Positions 28,702 through 39,405 of a stretch of 64,000 nt of DNA are shown here, one piece after another. Position numbers and translations under genes: made by a program. The number at the start of each line of letters is the position of its first letter. Position 1 is the first letter of the stretch. The DNA is from Phycisphaerae bacterium. GTDB taxonomy: Bacteria > Planctomycetota > Phycisphaerae > Phycisphaerales > SM1A02. The notes below the pieces were generated by a model. The model ran no database searches, had not been told where the DNA came from, and saw only the letters and a program-made list of their open reading frames with translations. The DNA is taken from the NCBI GenBank assembly GCA_016795035.1, contig JAEUIT010000097.1, forward strand, positions 248,001-312,000, read 5' to 3'.

Positions 28702-31155
28702 TCAGCCCCACGCACCGAGGAGGATGCCGAGGTCGGCGGCGCCGACGGTGCCGTCACCGTCGAGGTCGGCCGGGCCGGCGCTACCCCACGCACCGAGGAG
28801 GATGCCGAGGTCGCTGGCGTCGACAATGCCGTCGCCGTTCAGGTCCGCCGGATTGCCGGTCGGGCACGTCGTGTTGGTGAAGACGGAGACGTTGTTCGTC
28901 GCCTTGTTCGACACGGCCATGTCGGCCGAGCCGTCGCCGTTGAGATCGGCGATCGCGATCGCCTGCGGGTCGGTGCCGGTCGCGAACTGGAGCGCCGGTC
29001 CGAAGATGCCCGCACCCGAGTTCGCGAGGAGCGACACGTTGTTCGAGTCGCTATTCACCGTTGCAACGTCGAGATCGCCGTCGCAGTCAAAGTCCGCGAT
29101 CGCGGGGATCGACGTGTTGAGGCCACCGGTGACGTAGAGCTTCGAGGCGCCGAAGCCGGTCGCGCTTCCGAGCCAGACCGTGATGCTGTCGAGGTTCGGC
29201 GTGTCGCCGTTCGTGGCTGCAACGAGGTCTTCGAAACCGTCGCCGTTGAGGTCGCCGCCGGCGACGCCTTCAGGACGGACGAGCGGACTCGTCGTGAGTT
29301 CGCCCGCCGCAACATAGGAGCCGCGCGAGTACGAGAAGAGCGAGATCGTGCGCGAGTCATGGCCGCTGACGGCGAGCTCGCTGGCGACGCCGCCGTTGAA
29401 GTTCACGAAGGCCGCACCGCGGGGATCGAGACCGGTCGCAAGCGTCTGTGCGACGAAGGCGAACTTGCCGGTGTTGCGGGCGAACGTCGCGTTGTTCGAC
29501 GTGCGATTGGCAACGGCGAGATCGACGAGGCCGTCACCGTCGGCGTCGCCGATCGTGAGGCCGATCGGAAGCGTGCCGGTCGGAATCGTGCCCGCAGGAG
29601 TGAACGTGCCTGCGAGGTTCTGGAGGAGCTGGATCGCGTTGTTGTCCTTGAGGGCAACGGCGAGATCCGTGCTGCCGTCGTTGTTGAAGTCCGCGGCGAC
29701 GACCGAGCCGGGGCTCGACGACGCCGGGAGGAAGACCACCGGGCCCGTGACGAAGGAACCGGTCCCGCCATTCACGAGGAGCTGGAGTCGGTCGGGGGCG
29801 TCGATCGTGACCGCGAGGTCCATGTCGCCGTCGTTGTCGAAGTCGATGGCTGCAACGCCGTCCGGCTGCGGGCCGGCAGCGATCGCCGTGCTCGCGAACG
29901 TGAACGTGCCGCCCGGTCCCGGGTTGCCGCCGCCGCCGCCTTGGCAATCGACGCAATTCGGATCTTCGCCGGCTTCGCAGACGCCGTCGCCGCACACCGG
30001 CGTTCCGCCGCCGCCGCCCGTGCCGCAGCCCATCTCGATGACGTTCATCAGATTCGGCGTCTGGCTCGGGACCGCGAGGTCCGCGTCGCCGTCGCCGTTG
30101 ATGTCGCCCGCGGCGATCGCGTCCGGATCGGCCGCGACGGCCGAGAGGACCGGCGCGCCGAAGAGGCCCGCGCCGTTGTTCGCGAGAAGCGCGACGTTGT
30201 TCGAGCTCTGGTTCACGACCGCGAGGTCGAGGTCGCCGTCGCACTCAAGATCGGTGATCGCGATGTACGCCGCGTCCTGGCCGCCGGTCGGGAAGTTCGT
30301 CGGACCGCTGAAGGTCGCGCCGTTGCGGAGGAAGACTGTCGCGAACGAGGCCGCGTTGCCGCTGGCCGCGACAGCGATGTCCGCGGCGCCGTCCCCGTTG
30401 AGGTCGCCGGTGGCGATGCCTTCGGGGCGCACCGTCGCCGGGACGTTCAGCGTCATCATCGCCGTCCAGCCGGCGCCGGTGTTGCGATAGAGGCGGACCG
30501 TGCGGTCGTCGTGCGCCGTGGCTGCAACGTCGAGATCGCCGTCCGAGTCGAAGTCGCCGAACGCCGCACCGCGCGGGTCCGGACCCGAAGCGAACGTGGT
30601 CGCGACGAAGGCCGCGCCGGCGCCGTCGTTGCGGATCACGCTGACGGTGTCGTCGCCGCGGTTCGCAACGACGAGATCCTGGTCGCCATCGTTGTCGAAG
30701 TCGGCCGCGTCGGGGCCGACGCTCTCGCTGCCGGTCGTGACCGTGGCTGCAACGGTGAACGCGCCGCCGCCGACATTGCGGAGGATGCGGACCGTGTTCT
30801 GGTTCTTGAGCGACACGGCGAGGTCGAGGTCGCCGTCGTTGTCGATGTCGAGGGCGATCACGTCGCCCGCGCCGGTGTTGTTGCCGAGGGCAACGGTCGG
30901 ACCGGCGACAAAGGCGCCGTTGCCGTCGCCGGCGAGGATCTGGATGCGATCGGGGCCGTCGACCGCGGTTGCGATGTCGACGAGGCCGTCGCCGGTGAAG
31001 TCGCCGATCGCGGCGCCGCTCGGATTCGAGCCGGTCGCGAAGGTGGCGCTCGAGGCAACGCTGATCTGCGCGTTCGAGACGGAGGCGAGGGTGAGGATGA
31101 GGGCGCCGCCGATGAGCATCGGGACGGCACCTCGGGCCGAGAGGTTCTGGGACAC
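28702..31155 (-). CDS. Secreted protein with two FG-GAP propellers and a GC-type dockerin
   Basis: 817 residues. A signal peptide (MLIGGALILTLASVSNAQ) leads into about fourteen FG-GAP/VCBS repeats of the type GDFDSDGDLDVA, which bind calcium and form integrin-alpha-like propellers. The first block (about 25-370) and the second (about 425-755) are separated by a Cys/Gly-rich linker with CGDGVCEAGEDPNC. The C-terminus is a paired GC-type dockerin: PADLNGDGIVDASDLGILLG then a second half-repeat. Start is GTG with AGGAG 7 bases upstream. Six octamer copies or near copies fall in the repeats, mostly read Val-Ala-Ala. Likely an extracellular adhesive or scaffold protein. Confidence 0.92.
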   Translation of the reverse strand: MSQNLSARGAVPMLIGGALILTLASVSNAQISVASSATFATGSNPSGAAIGDFTGDGLVDIATAVDGPDRIQILAGDGNGAFVAGPTVALGNNTGAGDVIALDIDNDGDLDLAVSLKNQNTVRILRNVGGGAFTVAATVTTGSESVGPDAADFDNDGDQDLVVANRGDDTVSVIRNDGAGAAFVATTFASGPDPRGAAFGDFDSDGDLDVAATAHDDRTVRLYRNTGAGWTAMMTLNVPATVRPEGIATGDLNGDGAADIAVAASGNAASFATVFLRNGATFSGPTNFPTGGQDAAYIAITDLECDGDLDLAVVNQSSNNVALLANNGAGLFGAPVLSAVAADPDAIAAGDINGDGDADLAVPSQTPNLMNVIEMGCGTGGGGGTPVCGDGVCEAGEDPNCVDCQGGGGGNPGPGGTFTFASTAIAAGPQPDGVAAIDFDNDGDMDLAVTIDAPDRLQLLVNGGTGSFVTGPVVFLPASSSPGSVVAADFNNDGSTDLAVALKDNNAIQLLQNLAGTFTPAGTIPTGTLPIGLTIGDADGDGLVDLAVANRTSNNATFARNTGKFAFVAQTLATGLDPRGAAFVNFNGGVASELAVSGHDSRTISLFSYSRGSYVAAGELTTSPLVRPEGVAGGDLNGDGFEDLVAATNGDTPNLDSITVWLGSATGFGASKLYVTGGLNTSIPAIADFDCDGDLDVATVNSDSNNVSLLANSGAGIFGPALQFATGTDPQAIAIADLNGDGSADMAVSNKATNNVSVFTNTTCPTGNPADLNGDGIVDASDLGILLGAWGSAGPADLDGDGTVGAADLGILLGAWG

Positions 31156-31162
31156 GACTGAT

Positions 31163-31167
31163 CTCCT
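31163..31167 (-). promoter_or_regulatory. Shine-Dalgarno site fixing a GTG start
   Basis: AGGAG 7 bases before the GTG at 31155 supports this non-ATG start, which also gives an intact signal peptide. Further upstream (31176-31207) an imperfect dyad with CGTCTC and GAGACG ends lies in the leader. Confidence 0.75.
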
Positions 31168-31420
31168 ACTGCGTTCGTCTCTTCACGCTTCAAGTGGAAG
31201 AGAGACGGCGTCGTGGCGGACGCACGGGGTAGGAGAGGAGGAGGCGAGGCCGCAAATACGTCGATTCGGAGGATCGCGGATCAATTGCGGGGCAGTCGCA
31301 CCGTGGAGGCGTTGGGGGCGCTGACGCAACGATCGACGCGCGCATGGCGCCGCCGGCGCCGCGGTCGGCGCGGGCATGGGGATCGAGCGTGAGCGACGCG
31401 ACTCCCCGTCGGGGTCTCGG

Positions 31421-32901
<1,481 letters not shown>

Positions 32902-32905
<4 letters not shown>

Positions 32906-35766
32906 GATGACGCCGTTCTCCCGTCGAGCGGTTGCAAGGAAGTGATAGTGGCCCACGGATCGCCGCCGACCAAGCCAAAAGCCCCCCAACACGCCGGATG
33001 TGGATCGGATGCCCGTACGGAACGCATGGTTTCTCGGACGGCCGACGCGATGCTCTCGACCTCGCTCGCGTCGGCGAGCCGCCGATGGAGCGCGGTCATG
33101 AATCGAAGCGCCGCGTCGTCGCGCACCGGCCACAGGCTCATCACGACTGCGGAGGCGCCTGCGGCGATGAACGCGCGCGGAAGGCCGACCGTCTCGTCGC
33201 CCGGCTCCACCGCGGCGCGACCGGTCTCGCAGCCCGCGAGCACGACGAGGTCGGCGCGCAGGGCGAGGTCCGTGATCTCGCGGATCGAAACCCATCGGTC
33301 CGCGAGGCGGAGGCCTGAGGCATTGGGCATCGACTCCGAGAAGCGGCCGTGGCACGCCAGGTGGATGACGTTCGCGCCACGCGCCGCCGCCAGCACGCGA
33401 TCCGCCGTGGCCTCGGCGTTGCCGAGGATCTCGGCGTCGTCCCAGCACGATCCCACGGCGCGCGCCTCGTCGGCGATGTGCGGCGCGTTCGCGTCGGATA
33501 CGCCCACGACGAGCGCGTGGCCGTCGCGCGTCGCGCCGCGTGACCTCGCATGCGCGAGCGTGGCGCTCGGTGCCGTGCGCACGCAGTGACGATCGATGAG
33601 GTACTCGCCGCGCCGTTCGTCGTAGAGCGCATGGAACGGCACGCCGTGGAGCGCGCCGTGCGGGACGACGACGATCGACTCCGAGCCGTCGATGTGTGCG
33701 GCAAGCGGTGCGAGGATCGCGCGGTAGAGCGCGCCAAGCGCCTGCTGCGCGCCCGAGAGAGGAGGACCGGGGTCGCGCCCGCCGAGGCGCGTGGCCCGGC
33801 GCATCTGAAAGAGCGCCGCGGTCGCGAGCGCCGTCACGTCACTCAACGTTGCAAGCCGGCGTACGACACGGACGTCGTCGCGCGACACGACAAAGGCCAT
33901 GAGCTCGTCGCCTGCGGCGAAGTACTCGATGAGCGTTTCCCGCGGCGCGAGGCGCTTCTGGATCGACGCCGGTTCGAGCGGCGTTGCCCAGAGGGAGCCG
34001 GCGCCCTCGCGGGCCGCGATGCGATTGGCGAGTCGGTCGAGCTCGGCTTCGCCTTCGCGGATCGCGTGACGAAGCTGCGCGGTCGGCACGACGCTTCGGC
34101 GCTCGCCGGGCGTGCCTTCCGATTCCCACCGGCCGTAGAGCGCGCTTAGGCGCTGTCGCAGGCGAGCGAACTCCGCGTGGAGATCGTTCACGCCGCCGAT
34201 CTCGGCGGCGCTCGACTGTCGGTCGATGACCCGCTGCACGAGGTCGAGGAGCGCCCGTGACTTCGATCGTTCGACCGCGTCGAACGCGGCGGCGACGCTC
34301 TCGCGGGATCCGTCTGCGAGCTGCGCGAGCGCGAGCGCCTCGAACGCGCGGAGACGCGAACCGGTCCACGTGGCTCGCACCCGCTGTGCGGTGAGCGAGG
34401 CTCGCACGCGCTCGACGAGGTCGACCGCCTCGCGCAGGTCGCGGATGGTCGCGGCGGAATCGGTCGCGAGCGCCGCGCGTGCAACGAGGAGATCGCCGAG
34501 GAGAGGCGTGTGTCCGAGTTCGCGCGCCGTGACGACGGCGTCGTCGAGCTCGGCAAGCGCCGCGGCGCGGTCGCCGAGCGAGGCGAGCGCCCGGGCGCGG
34601 TGATGTCGTGCGACCACGCGATCGAGCGAGCGGCACGCGGGATCGGCGATAAGGCGCGTGACGAGGTCGTGCGCGCGGCCGGGCTCCGAGGCGAGCGCGA
34701 GTTCTGCAACGAGGAGTTGCGCGAGGCGCGCGAGCCACACGTCGCCGCGGAGCGACGCGCTCGTCTCGGCAATGCTGCCGTCGGTTCGGGCGTCTTCGAG
34801 GCGGCCGAGCGCCGCATGCACACGAGCGCGGGCGAGACGTGCCCGCGCCGCTTCGGTCGAGGGGCCGAGGGAATCGAGGAGCGCGATCGCCTGATCGAGG
34901 CCGCGAAGCGCTTCCTGCGGCGCGCCGACCGACGCAAGCACTTCCGCCTCTTCGGCCGTGAGGCGGGCGACGTGGCCGCGCGCCGCGTCCTTCTCGAGCG
35001 CGCTTCGCGCGACTTCGAAATGGCGAAGCGCGTCCTGGAGTCGGCCTTCCTGGCCGGCGAGATCGGCGAGGTTGCCTTCGACGATGGCCGCCGCGAAGCG
35101 CTGGCCTGCAACGGAGAAGTGAGACGCCGCGGCTTCGAACGCGTCGCGCGCGGCGGCGAAGTCGTCGCGAAGGAGATGCGTCTCGCCGAGCGTGTTCTCG
35201 GCGTGTGCGACCATCGCGTCGTCGTCGGCGAGGAGTTCGCGGGCGCGCTCGAGGTGCTCGAGCGCTTCGACGACATGGCCGGTCGACTTGCGGATGTTGC
35301 CGAGGTTGATGTCGGCGCGGGCAGCGAGCTTCGGTTCGCCGGCCGCGAGGAGCGCGTCGCGGGCACGGCCGCCGCGCGCGAGCGCTTCGTCGATGCGACC
35401 GAGTTTCGTCAGTGGATGCAGGCTGGCGACGGCGGCGCGCGCGGCGTCGACCGTGAGCCGTGCGGCCTCGGCGGCGCCGATCGCGGCGTCAGAGGCGGCG
35501 AGCGATTCCTCGTGGCGTCCGGCGTACGCGAGCGCCGTGGTGAGCGCACGGAGAAGCCGCGTCCGCGAGCGGCCGAGTTCGGGCGCGAGCGACGCGAGCG
35601 TCTCGGCGGCGCGGATCGCCACCGCGACATTCGTCGACGTCATGCGCTCGCACTCGTCGCCGAGCGCGACCAGCGCGGTGTCGCGATCCCCCAACGCCTC
35701 GATGGCCGGGGCGCGATCCTTCTCGGCGAGCGCAAGCCATCGTTCGAGTGTGAGTCGCTCTGCCAT
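32902..35766 (-). CDS. TPR-CHAT protein (caspase-like protease with tetratricopeptide array)
   Basis: 954 residues. The N-terminal ~560 residues are tandem helical pairs with TPR spacing (for example DINLGNIRKSTGHVVEALEH and ENTLGETHLLRDDFAAARD). The C-terminal third is a CHAT domain of the caspase-hemoglobinase fold with the expected dyad: His806 in HLACHGRF and Cys846 in VLAGCETGRA; VVPHGALHGVPFHALYD and VMSLWPVRDD are further family blocks. No signal peptide, so it is cytoplasmic. It overlaps the secreted subtilase by ATGA, and an anti-sigma-like gene is 29 bp upstream. By analogy TPR-CHAT proteins cut a protein target when a signal binds the TPR part; the target here is unknown. Confidence 0.93.
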
Positions 35767-35795
35767 CGGTTGTCGTGTGGTGCGGCGCTACGCGC

Positions 35796-36416
35796 TCAGG
35801 GAATGTCGATGCCGCGCACGTCGACGGGGGTTCCGCCGTCGGCTGCCACGAACCGGAAGAGGTACGTGCCCGGCCGGACGGCGAGCCGGAACATGCCGGT
35901 TGCGTCGATGGCGGTGCGCGTGACGGGTTCGGTGCTGTCGCGGTCCGCGTAGACCTCGAGCTGAGGAAAGGCGCGGGTTCCGACGACCGTGAGCTGGCCG
36001 AGGATCGCGAACGTCTCGTCGTCGTCGGTGCCGCACTCGAGATCGATTTCGATCTCGCCGGCCTGATAGGCGAGCGCGAAGCCGCTTCCGCCGCGGAGGC
36101 CGACGAGCGCTCCCTCGAGACGGCTGTCGAACGTGAGATCGGCCACGATGGCCTTGGCGGCGGCGGAGAGGCGTTCGAAGAAGCTCGGCTCCCGACGGCG
36201 CTCGATTCGGGTGCCGAGGGCGAGCGCGTGCTCGAGGGCGGTCGCGGGCACGGACCAGGCGGCGTCGGCTTGGACGGTCGAGCGGGTCGTGGCGAGCCGC
36301 TCAAGCATGGCTCTCGCATTCGAAGACCGGGCGAGCGCCGCCTCGACCGCCTGGCGGTCGGCGGGGCTCAGGGTGCCGGTGAGGTAGTCGAAGAGTTGTT
36401 CGACGGTGAGTTCCAT
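35796..36416 (-). CDS. Anti-sigma-like protein with beta-sandwich C-terminus
   Basis: 206 residues. The first ~45 residues (starting MELTVEQLFDYLTGTLSP) read like the helical N-terminal unit of ECF anti-sigma factors, but without the HxxxCxxC zinc ligands. A central part (about 75-130) is followed by a C-terminal beta-rich segment in which GMFRLAVRPGTYLFRFVA resembles the carboxypeptidase-regulatory-like (CNA-B) sandwich. No membrane helix is predicted by eye. It sits between the ECF sigma gene (202 bp upstream) and the CHAT gene (29 bp downstream). A role as sigma-binding regulator or as an adaptor for the CHAT protease is inferred from position and N-terminus only. Confidence 0.65.
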   Translation of the reverse strand: MELTVEQLFDYLTGTLSPADRQAVEAALARSSNARAMLERLATTRSTVQADAAWSVPATALEHALALGTRIERRREPSFFERLSAAAKAIVADLTFDSRLEGALVGLRGGSGFALAYQAGEIEIDLECGTDDDETFAILGQLTVVGTRAFPQLEVYADRDSTEPVTRTAIDATGMFRLAVRPGTYLFRFVAADGGTPVDVRGIDIP

Positions 36417-36618
36417 GGACAGGGTCCTCTCGCGACGGGTTCGCTCCTCCGCGGTGGTCCGCGGGAGGGCGACGCGCCATCAGGGAACGTGAGGCGCCAC
36501 CGAGCGAACCGAATACAGCGCGCGGCGGTTTCGGATGAAGGCTCTTCAAATTGCCCCTCGGCGGCGGGGGTGTCGCCGTGGTCGCAGATGTGGCCCGGCC
36601 CAATTATCCGGACTTCGA
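36417..36618 (-). promoter_or_regulatory. 202-bp gap between sigma factor and anti-sigma-like gene, with dyad
   Basis: No gene was found here. The gap holds an inverted repeat at 36446-36468 (CCTCCGCGG against CCGCGGGAGG, one bulged base) 30-50 bp before the anti-sigma-like start, and the more A/T-rich stretch near 36530-36610. It is the largest break in the cassette and the likeliest site for a promoter used by the ECF factor or for a terminator; no -35/-10 pair can be assigned with confidence. Confidence 0.4.
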
Positions 36619-37191
36619 CTACTCGGCCGCTCGACGGACGCCCAACCCGCGCAGGATCGCCTCGAGCTTCTCGAGGCACCGCGCTCGGTTCGGCCCAATG
36701 CTCCCGATCGGGATCCCGAGCCGCTCGGCGATCTCGGGGTAGTGCGGGTTCGCCGGGGCCGCAAAGAGCGCGGTCAAGAGATCGCGGCACCGCTCCCCGA
36801 TCGTGGCGAGCCCTTCGCGAACGAGTTGGCGTTCCTCCTCGTCGCGATCGGTCTCGGGCAAGGGAACGGCGGGCAGGTCCTCGGCGGCGCTCCCATGCTC
36901 GCCCGTCAGGGCGGCCCGGGTGCGGGTCGATCGGCGGAGCCGCCAGCACTCGCGCGTCGCGGTCGTGATCAGCCACGACGCCAGCCGCTCGCGCTGGCGC
37001 AACTCGTCGATGTGGCGGACGAGCGCCGAAAAGACGGTCTGGTGCACGTCCTCGCAGTCAGACTCCGGCAGGCCGTACTTCCGCGGGATCGACCAGACGA
37101 GCCGCGAGTAGCGGGTCACGAGGACGTCCCATGCGCGGCGGTCGCCGCGCGCGCAGGCGTCGACCAAGCTGGCGTCACTCTCGTACGACAC
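36619..37191 (-). CDS. ECF-type RNA polymerase sigma factor
   Basis: 190 residues. Region 2 runs from about 8 to 75 (ALVRHIDELRQRERLASWL holds region 2.3/2.4 type residues), and region 4 from about 125 to 185 with the helix-turn-helix around YPEIAERLGIPIGSIGPNRARCLEKL. GTG start at 37191. It directs RNA polymerase to alternative promoters. Genes on both sides (kinase upstream, anti-sigma-like and CHAT downstream) are on the same strand, which suggests regulation by one of them. No transmembrane anti-sigma factor is adjacent. Confidence 0.92.
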   Translation of the reverse strand: MSYESDASLVDACARGDRRAWDVLVTRYSRLVWSIPRKYGLPESDCEDVHQTVFSALVRHIDELRQRERLASWLITTATRECWRLRRSTRTRAALTGEHGSAAEDLPAVPLPETDRDEEERQLVREGLATIGERCRDLLTALFAAPANPHYPEIAERLGIPIGSIGPNRARCLEKLEAILRGLGVRRAAE

Positions 37192-37281
37192 GATGCGTCC
37201 AGCGTGACGCGAGACGCGGGCCGATGCAAGCGGGGTTTCGCCTCGACATCCCGCGGGGGCCCCGCCGTGCGGCGGTTCCGA

Positions 37282-38169
37282 TTATCCGTCGGAGCGCGAC
37301 TCGTCGTCGTCGCCGATGATCCGGCTCTTCACCGGGTTCGCGATAAGGTCGGCGATCAGCTCGAGCCGCGTGGCGACGCGCTCCATCGAGACCGGGCGCG
37401 ATGCCGGATCGAGCTGGATGCACTCCATCACCTGCTTCGAAAGGAGGTGATGGATCGCCGGGTTCTTCTCGTGCGGCGGGGGCGGAAGCGGGATTCGCTC
37501 GCGATCGATCGCGCCCTTGTAGAGCCCGGATTGCTCTTCCTTCGGCGGCATCGCCGTCGGGATGACCTCACCCATAAGGACCCAGTACATCGTCGCGCCG
37601 AAATTGTAGAGGTCGGTCGCCGGCGTGATCGCCTGACGATGGGCCTGCTCGGGCGCCATGTATCCCGGCGTGCCCTGGATGCGCTTCTTCACGGTGCCGA
37701 TGGGGCACGCCTGACCGAGGTCGATGATCTTCACCTCGCGCTCGTCCGTGACCATCACGTTCGTCGGCTTCATGTCCGCGTGGACGAACCCGCGCTCGTG
37801 CATGTGGGCGAGGCCGCGAGCGACCTGCGCGAAGATCCGCACCGCTTCGAGCTGCGTCTTCGGCATGCGCTGGTCGATGCTGCCGGCGTCGACGTACTCG
37901 AGCAAGAGCCCGACTTCGATCGTGCGGAAGAGCTTCTTCTTGCGGAAGAGCTCCGCCGTGCTGCGGACGTTCTTGTGGTCGAGCCGCTTCCCGATCGTGT
38001 ACTCGTCTTCAACCTGTTGGATGAAGCGATCGTCGCGGTCCGTGTGGCGGACGACATGCTTCAGGCTCCAGATCTGTTTGGTCTTCTGGTCTTGGACCAG
38101 ATGGATCTCGCTCGCGGCGCCTTGGCCGATCTTGGCGAGCACTTTGAACCCAAAGAGATCGGAAGTCAT
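37282..38169 (-). CDS. Hanks-type Ser/Thr protein kinase with HAD/DLG catalytic motifs
   Basis: 295 residues, a bare kinase domain with no membrane segment. Glycine loop IGQGAAS near 14-20, ATP-binding Lys37, catalytic loop HADMKPTNV (residues 130-138, with HAD in place of HRD), DLG at 150-152 in place of DFG, and the activation segment GTPGYMAPEQ. All three catalytic residues (Lys, catalytic Asp, metal Asp) are kept, so it is probably active. ATG 38169 starts the domain; the upstream frame is not used. It is a close paralogue of the kinase at 56097. It lies 90 bp upstream of the ECF sigma gene on the same strand, making sigma or its partner a candidate substrate. Confidence 0.92.
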   Translation of the reverse strand: MTSDLFGFKVLAKIGQGAASEIHLVQDQKTKQIWSLKHVVRHTDRDDRFIQQVEDEYTIGKRLDHKNVRSTAELFRKKKLFRTIEVGLLLEYVDAGSIDQRMPKTQLEAVRIFAQVARGLAHMHERGFVHADMKPTNVMVTDEREVKIIDLGQACPIGTVKKRIQGTPGYMAPEQAHRQAITPATDLYNFGATMYWVLMGEVIPTAMPPKEEQSGLYKGAIDRERIPLPPPPHEKNPAIHHLLSKQVMECIQLDPASRPVSMERVATRLELIADLIANPVKSRIIGDDDESRSDG

Positions 38170-38301
38170 GAGGGACGAACGCCTACCGCCGGTAGGGAAG
38201 ACGGCGGCGACGAAGCGAAAAACGTAGCGGAAATGCGATCGAAGCGTCGGACAGCATCGGCCGTTCCGAGGCAAATCGCGTCGGCAGCGACGAAAAACCG
38301 G

Positions 38302-38985
38302 TCACTGTGCGAGGGCGGTCTCGAACGCGGCGACCGGGAAGAACCGGCCGGGGCTGGCGGTCTCCGTGAGGTCGGAGTGCAGGAAGACCTGCGAATCTGC
38401 GATGCCGAACTCGCGCTGGAGGTCGGTCACGAGGTCGATGAGGGAGCGGATCTGCGCCTCGGTGAAGGTGCGGCGTTCGCCGTTTCCGATCAGGCAGATC
38501 GCGATCGCGTGCTCGTTGAACCACGCGGCGTCGGGGGTCGCGCCCTGCGCACGCTCGCGGACGTGGGCTCCGGGCTGTTGCGCGATCCAGCGCGGACCGC
38601 GAGCCACGGCGCCATCGCCAAAGTCGATGCCGTTGCCGATCACGAAGTGGTAGCCAAGACTGGCGAAGCCGAGCGAGCGATGGGCGCGATCAAGCGAATC
38701 CGGGCTGCCGGACGGCGTGCCCGAATGGTGAATCACGATGGACTGCCAGCGCGTGTGATCGAGGGCGATCGTCTCGGTCGCCGACGCGGGGTCGACAGTG
38801 AGCGCGGTCGCCACCGGCACCGGGCGCACGCCGCCGTTCGTCACGACGAGGAAGCCGGCCGCGACGGTCATCGCCACGCCGAAGGCCGCCCAGACCGTGC
38901 GGGTCCGCTTGGCGCTGCCCTTCTTGCGCGCGCTCCCGCCAGACTTCTGGCCCTTCGAACGAGTTGATGCGGCAGCCTTACTCAA
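38302..38985 (-). CDS. Membrane-anchored N-acetylmuramoyl-L-alanine amidase (amidase_2/PGRP fold)
   Basis: 227 residues. A basic N-terminus is followed by one membrane helix (about 30-50), so the enzyme faces the periplasm. The amidase_2 fold shows SIVIHHSGT with the first zinc His, GYHFVIGNG, and HSDLTETASPGRFFP with the second His and third-ligand region. It cuts the lactyl-alanine bond of peptidoglycan. The start is TTG (38985); no ATG or GTG in frame would include the basic N-terminus. A possible promoter lies 70-100 bp upstream. Confidence 0.85.
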   Translation of the reverse strand: MSKAAASTRSKGQKSGGSARKKGSAKRTRTVWAAFGVAMTVAAGFLVVTNGGVRPVPVATALTVDPASATETIALDHTRWQSIVIHHSGTPSGSPDSLDRAHRSLGFASLGYHFVIGNGIDFGDGAVARGPRWIAQQPGAHVRERAQGATPDAAWFNEHAIAICLIGNGERRTFTEAQIRSLIDLVTDLQREFGIADSQVFLHSDLTETASPGRFFPVAAFETALAQ

Positions 38986-39055
38986 CGCAGTCTCTCACTT
39001 CGCATGCGCGTCGATCCCACAAGAGTCTTGGGTTCATCGGCGTGCGTTCGATCAG

Positions 39056-39085
39056 ATCTATGCAGAAATATCAAGAAACGCTCAA
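39056..39085 (-). promoter_or_regulatory. Possible sigma-70-like promoter of the amidase gene
   Basis: On the minus strand TTGAGC (39085-39080) and CATAGA (39062-39057) are separated by 17 bases, in an A/T-richer stretch about 70 bases upstream of the TTG start. The -10 match is imperfect. Confidence 0.3.
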
Positions 39086-39143
39086 CACCCCGTATTCGCC
39101 CGACGCCAGGTCCGGTCCGCGGGAGCCCCAATCGTCACAGCCG

Positions 39144-39389
39144 TTACGACGGGGGCGTCAGGCGGGCTCGAAGAGCGGGCTGAAGGTTGCCGAAGACGTC
39201 AGGCTCCTCGAGCGGGGTGAGCCGTTGACGCATGCGGTCGTAGTTCTCGAACTGCGTCCGCGGAGCGTCTTCCGGGAAGAGCGGCTTGTAGCACCCGCTC
39301 AACGCACCGAGCGACACCATGACCGCGCTCAGGCAAAGGACTGCCCGGCCGCGGAAGGGTCTCCTCGGGGTGGAACGCCGTGCGTGCAC
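39144..39389 (-). CDS. Small lipoprotein of unknown function
   Basis: 81 residues from a GTG start. A hydrophobic segment ends in the lipobox SLGALSGC near residue 33, followed by CYKPLFPEDAPRTQFENYDR and a C-terminal EEPDVFGNLQPALRARL. The mature part is short, polar and without known domains. Its gene follows the other lipoprotein gene by 16 bp in the same direction, so they are probably co-transcribed with rex. Lgt (15856) would modify it. Confidence 0.7.
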   Translation of the reverse strand: MHARRSTPRRPFRGRAVLCLSAVMVSLGALSGCYKPLFPEDAPRTQFENYDRMRQRLTPLEEPDVFGNLQPALRARLTPPS

Positions 39390-39405
39390 GGCGACGTTAT
39401 ACCGC

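Noticed and set aside
32906..33448. Extension of the subtilase frame 181 codons upstream
   Set aside because: It lies inside the CHAT coding region, is Arg-rich, and the ATG at 32905 directly precedes a signal peptide.
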